Assembly (NCBI GenBank): GCA_002803225.1
Contig: NXFV01000440.1
Coordinates: 1-13,721, forward strand
Source: Gamarada debralockiae
Taxonomy: Eukaryota > Ascomycota > Leotiomycetes > Helotiales > Hyphodiscaceae
Reading direction: 5' to 3'
DNA length: 13,721 nt
The first letter of the stretch is position 1, and each line of letters begins with the position of its first letter. The notes beneath the pieces were generated by a model. It saw only the letters and a list, made by a program, of their open reading frames with translations, was not told the DNA's origin and searched no databases. This document shows, one piece after another, positions 9,701 through 13,721 of the stretch. The translations under genes were made by a program, and so were the position numbers.

Positions 9701-10690
9701 AATTATAATTATAGATTAGTACTAAATATAAAGCTTAGGGTAATATTATTTATATTAGAGTCTTCTTTTATTTTTATAAATCTTATTAATTCTTAGCTAA
9801 TACAAATATTAAGTAGTATAGAAAATCAAGAGAAATTAGAGATTAAAGAAAAGAAGCTTAAAGAGAGGCTAAGAAGGAAGTATAATATATTATTTATACT
9901 TAATATAAATAGTAAGCTCCTTTATATTATTTAAAATATATATTATCTAATAATAATATAAAATCTATAATTAAAGCAAGTAAATAAAAAGATAAAGACT
10001 ATAGTATTAGATAAGTTCTAAGATAAGACAATTCTAAGACTAAACATTAGTATAATATAATTTATTTCTTAGTATTAGTAAAATATTAGAGTTAAATCAC
10101 ATAATCTTAATTACAAACAGCCTAAGCTTCCCTATATACTAGACTATATCTTAATAGCTATCGAGTAGGCTACTATATCAGCTGATGTACCTCACCTATC
10201 GCTATACTCTTTATCTAATATCTTAAGACCCAGCAATAAGATTTTCGGAATACTTAATAGTTATTAGACTATATTAGCTAATAAATTCTATTTTACTACC
10301 TTAAGCTTAAGGTGTTTAAATCTTATAGCTACTTTATAGTCTGCTCTCTTTTATAATATATAATAAGAATTTATATTAACTTATTTTATTAAGAAATAAG
10401 ATAAGACAGAATAATAAGTTAGTAGGAATATAAAAGGTTAAAGGTACAAGTAAGAATTATAAGAGATTAGAGTTTGATTTAAGAAGCTTTTAATTTATAC
10501 TACTTTTATTACTAGTAAAAATATAGCTAGCCTACTATAATAGTAAAGCCTTAGGTTATTTAGATAAGAACGAATAATAGAAAACCTTAGTAAGAATACT
10601 AATCTTAACTTACTTAGTCTTATTCTTCTTAGCCTTACTATAAATTCTTATTCTTTAATAAAACTTTATTTCTTTTAGAGTTTAATTATT

Positions 10691-10980
10691 TTACTTTCCT
10701 TTTAGTTTATACTTTAGATTTAAAAACTATTTCATTACTACTTAACCCCCTTTTGATTTTAGTTTTAGTTTAGTAAAATACTAGTGAAATTATATAATTA
10801 TATAATATAGCAAAGACTTAAGCTTCTTAGTATATTAAATTTAAATATTATTTAAGTCTAGTCTATAAATTATTAAAATAAAATATAAAGTTAATATATA
10901 GTTCTTTAAATTCTAATTACTTAATATAGTACTACTAAATTCTCCTTATACTTTTATAGCTATTAAGTAATAAACTTTAA
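10691..10980. other. No gene seen
   Basis: After about 10690 the frame downstream of the zinc clusters gathers many stops and no other frame takes over until about 10981. It is AT-rich RIP-like DNA. The 3' end of the zinc-cluster gene probably lies near the start of this stretch. Confidence 0.35.
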
Positions 10981-11580
10981 TTCTCTTATCTTAATATCTC
11001 CTTTATTTAATAGATATAAGTAATATTACTATTTCTATAACTAAGCCTAAAGAGCTCTATCCTTTATAATATATACTAATAGAAAAGGATAAAGATAGTT
11101 AGTATATACTAGCAAAAGAAAAAGAGAAAAAGAAAAAGATAATTACTAATATCTTAAGAAAGCTTAGTAAGTTTCTTAAGACTATCTAATTTAAGTAAGA
11201 TAAGAAAGATATAGAATATTATATAGACAAAGAACAACTAAAGGAAAAGGCCTAGCCCCTCTTTATTATATTAGGTTTCTAAGATAAAGTACCTTTATCT
11301 TACCTATAAATATCTAAGATAAACCTAACTTAGGAATAGATTAACTTAAAGTATATAAATATTCTTAAACTCTATTCTAATACTATACCTTTAATTATAT
11401 ATTCTATAGATTTAATACTTATTAAGATTTAAAGTAAGAATCTAATAATTAAGAATAGGGAGCTAGCTCTAGGATTAGTAATATATATTATAAATAAGAT
11501 AAAAATCAAAATAAAAGATAGCTTAGTAGTAGATCTACTTTTCCTAGTAAAAAAGAAGAAAAAATAATATATATTTAGTT
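10981..11580 (+). pseudogene. Lys-rich RIP-degenerate ORF fragment
   Basis: The plus frame with codons starting at 10983 is open with few RIP-type stops from about 10983 to 11570 (11461-11560 has none). It encodes a strongly basic stretch around 11115-11150, with Lys/Glu alternation that suggests helix or coiled coil, then a Leu/Met-rich segment, and ends in a run of Lys codons just before TAA near 11567. I do not recognise a domain. It may be the last exon of a gene or part of a transposon protein. Confidence 0.35.
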
Positions 11581-12361
11581 AATTAAAAGTACTATTTAAT
11601 TATAGTCTAAGTTAAAGCTATACTTATATTATTTGAGATTAAGGTCCTTATTAAAGTTATAATTAAGCTTAATTATAATATAGTTATTAAGGTTAATATC
11701 CTGGCCTTTATAATATTTAGTATTTAATTATAATAATTAAAACAAATATCTTTTTATAGCTTATCTTCTCCTTATACTTATCTATTATTAATTCTTACTA
11801 TTAATATATTAACTTAAAGTAAGATTAGGAAGAGTTATAGTTCGAGTACTAAGACTTACTACTTAGTAGGAGCTTAGTTACTTTATTAAAAAAAGAACTT
11901 ACCTATCTTTATTAGTATCTATTATAATATATTCTTTATACCTAAATTATTAGTTTAATATCTCTACTAATAAGAACTATCTTCTCCTTTGCCCTAATCT
12001 ACTCCCTTTTCTTGTTTAATATACTATAATATAACTTTTACTAAATTACCCTTCTTATTACCTATAGTCTTTAGTTCTAGATTACTTTTAGTTTATAGTA
12101 CTAATTAAGTAATTAGCTCTAGGAATTATACTACTATAGAGACTTAGTAGAGTTTAATCTCCTAGAGTAAGCTTAAATTAAAGTCTTTAAGATATTTATT
12201 AAGATATCTAAGGATATAGTAAATATATATATTTCTTTAATCACTATATATTAGTACTTATTAGCATATTAATAAATTCTAACTTACTTTATATAACTAG
12301 GAAAGATTACTCTTATAATCTTAATTAAATCTAAAAGTCTTAGTAAAGTCGATATATTAAA
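11581..12361. other. No gene seen
   Basis: This is AT-rich RIP-like DNA with frequent stops. I could not single out a frame on either strand, and no terminal repeats, RNA genes or unmutated patches were noticed. Confidence 0.4.
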
Positions 12362-13720
12362 GATATATTCTTTAGAACTTAACTTTAATATAAGCTTATC
12401 TACTACTACTAGAATATATAGTATATATAATCCGTATAAAGACGTCTTACTCTTCGTGACTATAGTATATTATTAGTAGTAACGCTAAATAAAATACTCT
12501 TTAATCCTACCTAATATAAGATATAATTATATCCTATAGCCTTTCTACTAAAGTAGCTATACTATTATTTAATTCTAGAACTAGGTAAAGTTATAAGAAC
12601 TAATATTCTAAGTCTTTAAGTATTATTCCTTATATATATAAAGCTTCCTTTATTAGTATTAGCTTAAAAAAAGACCTATAATACTTACTTTTAAGATATA
12701 GCTTTTATCTCCTCTCTTAACTACTTTAGATATAAGTAAGAGTATATTTCTAATTAGATCAGTGACTACTATAGCTCGTTAAAAAGCAACTATATTAGTC
12801 CTAAGGTTTTAAGCTTAGCTAAGAACTACTAGGCTAAACCCTAGAATTAATAGTATTTTACTATCTAATAATTATATTATTAAAGATATATTATTATAGC
12901 TAATAGTAAGTTAAATAACTTAGTATATAGCTAGCGGAGTAAGACTATTTTTCTTAGTATAGGCTATCTAGTTAGTTACTTTTAGTATATTATAAATAAC
13001 TAAATTAATCTATTTTTAGAGCTTATCTACTTTCTTAATATTAAATAGACTCTTATAAAGAAGATCCTTTTAAGTATTCTATTTATAAAGATTCTAAAGA
13101 ACAAGTAAAGATAAGCCCTTATCTTTGACTTAAAGTACTTATAAAGATTATAATTTACTAGACCTCTAGGTAACTTTATACGTCTTTTAAACTTACTTAA
13201 TTATAACTTTATTTATATTAATAAGTCTATAATACTTCTATAGAGGACTAGTATTAGAACCTTTTACTTAATAGATAGGGCTAGTATTAACTAAGTCTTC
13301 CTTTACTTTGTAGTATCTCTTAGAGTATTTTTATTATTTACTAGGTTATAATAAAGAGTTAAAAAGTTAAAGCTTATTTATTAGTTAATCTTTAGAATAA
13401 TTAAATATTTTACTTACTTACTCTTTCTCCTTAAACTTAAAGTTATATCTACGGCTATATTTAAAATATCTATTATAAAGATATTAGGTAATCTTAATAA
13501 TTTATCACTTTAATTAATCTAAAGCTTCTATAGATATACTAGATAAAACTAGAGCTTATAGCTAATATATATAATAGATAAAGGTATAAGAACGCTTTAT
13601 AAATAGCTTAAAGATATACTTAGTAGTAAATCATAGGTCCTTAATAATAACTATAAAGCAAAATATAGAATCTAATAATAAAGAGAGATAGAATTACTTA
13701 TTAGAACTTCCTTAAAGACT
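12362..13720 (+). pseudogene. RIP-degenerate relic ORF, runs off window
   Basis: The plus frame with codons starting at 12362 is the least interrupted from about 12425 to at least 13500. It has long clean runs, for example 13262-13290 and 13442-13500, and only TAA or TAG stops, densest near 12842-12890. The inferred product is over 400 residues, hydrophobic and basic, with no motif I can name. No start is convincing and the 3' end is not reached with confidence, so it is probably partial. RIP implies that it was once multicopy. Confidence 0.35.
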
Positions 13721-13721
13721 A

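Larger units (their letters stand above)
9540..9714 (+). repeat. Tandem domain repeat, copy B
   Basis: This is the second copy of the zinc-cluster unit. Net exon length per 299-bp unit is 246 bases (82 codons), a multiple of three, so the duplication kept the reading frame, as expected of a duplication fixed while the gene was functional. Confidence 0.75.
6301..10690 (+). pseudogene. RIP-degenerate gene with tandem Zn2Cys6 clusters
   Basis: A single plus-strand frame (codons starting at 6301, 7261, 8821 and so on) is the least interrupted through to 9332, with runs such as 8761-8880 entirely free of stops. It leads directly into a Zn2Cys6 zinc cluster, crosses a 53-bp intron, continues in frame into a second zinc cluster, crosses a second 53-bp intron, and goes on past a charged 20-codon stretch (9821-9880, Glu/Lys/Arg-rich) to about 10690. 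All stops seen are of RIP type. Zn2Cys6 clusters are DNA-binding domains of fungal nuclear transcription factors; normally there is one, near the N-terminus. Here roughly 1,000 codons appear to precede the clusters, which is unusual and may mean that two genes are read as one, with the factor starting near 9180. I recognise no domain upstream. The zinc-cluster part is well supported; the rest rests on frame openness only. Confidence 0.5.
240..13721. other. RIP-mutated AT-rich block
   Basis: Outside 4081-4860 this stretch is strongly depleted in CpA and TpG and enriched in TpA, with CTA, TAG, TTA and TAA trinucleotides dominating every frame. This is the known footprint of repeat-induced point mutation in filamentous ascomycetes, where C in CpA is converted to T in duplicated DNA. 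The six cysteine codons of the first zinc cluster here all read TAT or TAC rather than TGT or TGC, which shows the same process at codon level. The block resembles the AT isochores of RIP-active fungi. A naturally AT-rich genome (mitochondrial, microsporidian or apicomplexan) is less likely, because normal CA/TG content returns abruptly inside the element at 4130-4854 and because the one domain recognised is fungal nuclear. Confidence 0.85.

Noticed and set aside
13022..13500. Possible reverse transcriptase in the right-hand relic frame
   Set aside because: No YxDD-like catalytic box or other ordered RT motif could be found, even allowing RIP changes.
1..13721. Mitochondrial or apicomplexan AT-rich genome
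   Set aside because: The abrupt return of normal CA/TG content in the MITE, the selective CpA/TpG depletion and the Zn2Cys6 domain with a short spliceosomal-type intron fit a RIPed fungal nuclear region better.

Overview
This window looks like an AT-rich block from the nuclear genome of a filamentous ascomycete (Pezizomycotina) that has been heavily mutated by repeat-induced point mutation (RIP). Almost everywhere CpA and TpG are scarce, TpA is in excess, and every frame is littered with TAA and TAG, the pattern left when CpA becomes TpA on either strand. No intact protein-coding gene, rRNA, tRNA or CRISPR array is visible. I found the relics by reading each frame and asking where TAA, TAG, TAT, TAC and CTA would make sense if their T or A came from C or G by RIP (CAA, CAG, TGG, TGT, TGC, CCA).

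Layout. 1-240 is a less mutated margin that still holds many CA and TG steps. 240-1080 is featureless AT-rich DNA. 1081-4010 holds a plus-strand relic reading frame ending in a Ser/Asn-rich tail. 4130-4854 is a clear exception: a roughly 725-bp non-coding element with 24-bp terminal inverted repeats, many copies of TAGTCAA/TTGACTA, a TGTTG-type microsatellite and normal CA/TG content. I read it as a MITE that arrived after RIP or escaped it. 4856-5172 is a short minus-strand relic frame next to the element. 5822-6300 and 6301-10690 are plus-strand relic frames.

The second of these carries the one protein domain I can identify: two tandem fungal Zn2Cys6 binuclear zinc clusters (9265-9401 and 9564-9700). 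Each is split at the same codon by a 53-bp intron, and the two are in register at a 299-bp offset. A charged, coiled-coil-like stretch and several hundred further codons follow. 10981-11580 and 12362-13720 are more plus-strand relic frames without recognisable domains.

RIP acts on duplicated DNA. The simplest reading is that the relics were once repeated in the genome, either as parts of one or more large transposable elements or as a multicopy gene family, and were silenced by RIP. The tandem zinc-cluster protein is the most unusual content. Apart from the zinc clusters the relic frames rest on reading-frame openness alone, and their functions are unknown.
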